Source of the DNA: an uncultured Lachnospiraceae bacterium
GTDB taxonomy: Bacteria > Bacillota > Clostridia > Lachnospirales > Lachnospiraceae
Reading direction: 5' to 3'
Length of the DNA stretch: 5,724 nt
NCBI GenBank assembly: GCA_947177465.1
Contig: CAMWUP010000159.1
Location: forward strand, 1 to 5,724
Part shown: positions 5,312 to 5,724 of the stretch, one piece after another
How the letters are laid out: every line of letters starts with the position of its first letter
Position numbering within the stretch: position 1 is the first letter of the stretch
The notes under the pieces: model-generated
The model's input: only the letters and a program-made list of their open reading frames with translations
Databases searched by the model: none
Told to the model about the DNA's origin: nothing
Position numbers and translations under genes: made by a program

Positions 5312-5662
5312 GTGGAGCAGGCGCAGAACGGATTCCTTCATTTAGATAAAGAGACGCAGAACGAGGTTACGGAGACTATGCCCCCTGAGGAGGAACTGCA
5401 GGATTTGGCAGAGTTTTTCAGGGTGTTTGGCGACCCGACCCGCTTAAAGATATTGTATGTGTTAAAATGTTCGGAAATGTGTGTGCTTGACATTGCGAAC
5501 CTGCTCTCCATGACGCAGTCAGCCATATCCCATCAGCTCCGTGTGCTGAAGCAGATGGATTTGGTGAAAAACAGGCGGGATGGAAAGACCATTTTTTATT
5601 CGTTGGCGGACAGCCACATCGTTACCATTTTAAGTCAGGGTATCGACCATATCGAAGAGTAA
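5312..5662 (+). CDS. ArsR/SmtB-family metal-responsive transcriptional repressor
   Basis: A 116-residue dimeric winged-helix repressor of the ArsR/SmtB group. The conserved core begins at LAEFFRVFGDPTRLKILYVL (32-51); the recognition helix is MTQSAISHQLRVLK (67-80), and the beta wing is KNRRDGKTIFYSL (86-98). In helix alpha5, Asp100, His102, His113 and Glu116 have the same spacing as the SmtB zinc ligands D104/H106/H117/E120, so zinc (or Co/Cd) sensing is likely. The alpha3N site of CadC-type proteins (CVC) is incomplete: Cys57 is present but the second position is Leu59. It starts with GTG, preceded by AAAGAGGG (5299-5306) with a 5-base gap; an internal ATG at 5378 has a poorly spaced site. 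It lies 21 bp after the wall hydrolase without terminator or promoter, so it is probably on that transcript. Its usual partner in Clostridia is a metal-efflux ATPase or cation transporter; whether the next frame encodes one cannot be seen. Confidence 0.93.
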   Translation: MEQAQNGFLHLDKETQNEVTETMPPEEELQDLAEFFRVFGDPTRLKILYVLKCSEMCVLDIANLLSMTQSAISHQLRVLKQMDLVKNRRDGKTIFYSLADSHIVTILSQGIDHIEE

Positions 5663-5671
5663 GGTAGAGGT

Positions 5672-5724
5672 ATGAAACAATGCCACTTGCCATATAATGA
5701 GTTTCGTAAAGGCCTGTATGGTAC
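5672..5724 (+). CDS. Possible start of a further gene, cut by the window end
   Basis: An ATG nine bases after the ArsR stop opens a frame (MKQCHLPYNEFRKGLYGT) that stays open for all 17 complete codons to the edge. TAAGG overlapping the ArsR stop could serve as its ribosome binding site, suggesting coupling. The fragment is too short to identify and does not show the CxxC heavy-metal domain expected at the start of many metal ATPases. A second open frame from ATG 5697 cannot be excluded. Confidence 0.4.
   Translation, partial: MKQCHLPYNEFRKGLYG

Noticed and set aside
5693..5698. TATAAT resembling a -10 element after the ArsR gene
   Set aside because: No -35-like hexamer lies 16-18 bp upstream, and the bases fall inside a probable reading frame.

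Overview
The window looks like a chromosomal segment from a low-to-mid GC Gram-positive anaerobe of the class Clostridia, most likely a Lachnospiraceae-type gut bacterium. This is inferred from the Gram-positive ribosome binding sites, a lipoprotein signal with an LGAC lipobox, a YSIRK-less SH3/NlpC-P60 wall hydrolase and an ArsR protein of a type common in Clostridia; no marker gene fixes the genus. All genes read on the + strand.

Layout. Positions 1-632 hold the 3' two thirds of ribF (FAD synthetase/riboflavin kinase), closed by a strong hairpin terminator at 638-690. A three-gene unit follows: an ECF-type RNA polymerase sigma factor (742-1290), a single-pass membrane protein in the anti-sigma position (about 1329-2942) whose outer part consists of two diverged copies of a domain of about 207 residues, and a secreted lipoprotein (2987-4087). 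A second hairpin terminator at 4069-4103 overlaps the lipoprotein stop codon. Next comes an exact-consensus housekeeping promoter (TTGACA, 17 bp, TATAAT; 4114-4142), with a direct repeat matching the WalR/YycF box lying over the predicted transcription start. It drives an exported peptidoglycan endopeptidase with two SH3 domains and an NlpC/P60 domain (4229-5290). An ArsR/SmtB-family repressor with a complete alpha5-type zinc site (5312-5662) follows after 21 bp, apparently in the same transcript. A further reading frame probably begins at 5672 and leaves the window.

How they may work together. The sigma factor, membrane protein and lipoprotein form a plausible trans-envelope signalling unit: the double outer domain and perhaps the lipoprotein sense something outside and control release of the sigma factor. 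The second transcript couples a cell-wall hydrolase, apparently under the essential wall-homeostasis regulator WalR, to a metal-responsive repressor. Both units concern the cell envelope, but no direct link between them is visible in the sequence. The most unusual items are the duplicated sensor domain, the position of the WalR-like box, and the hydrolase-zinc sensor pairing.
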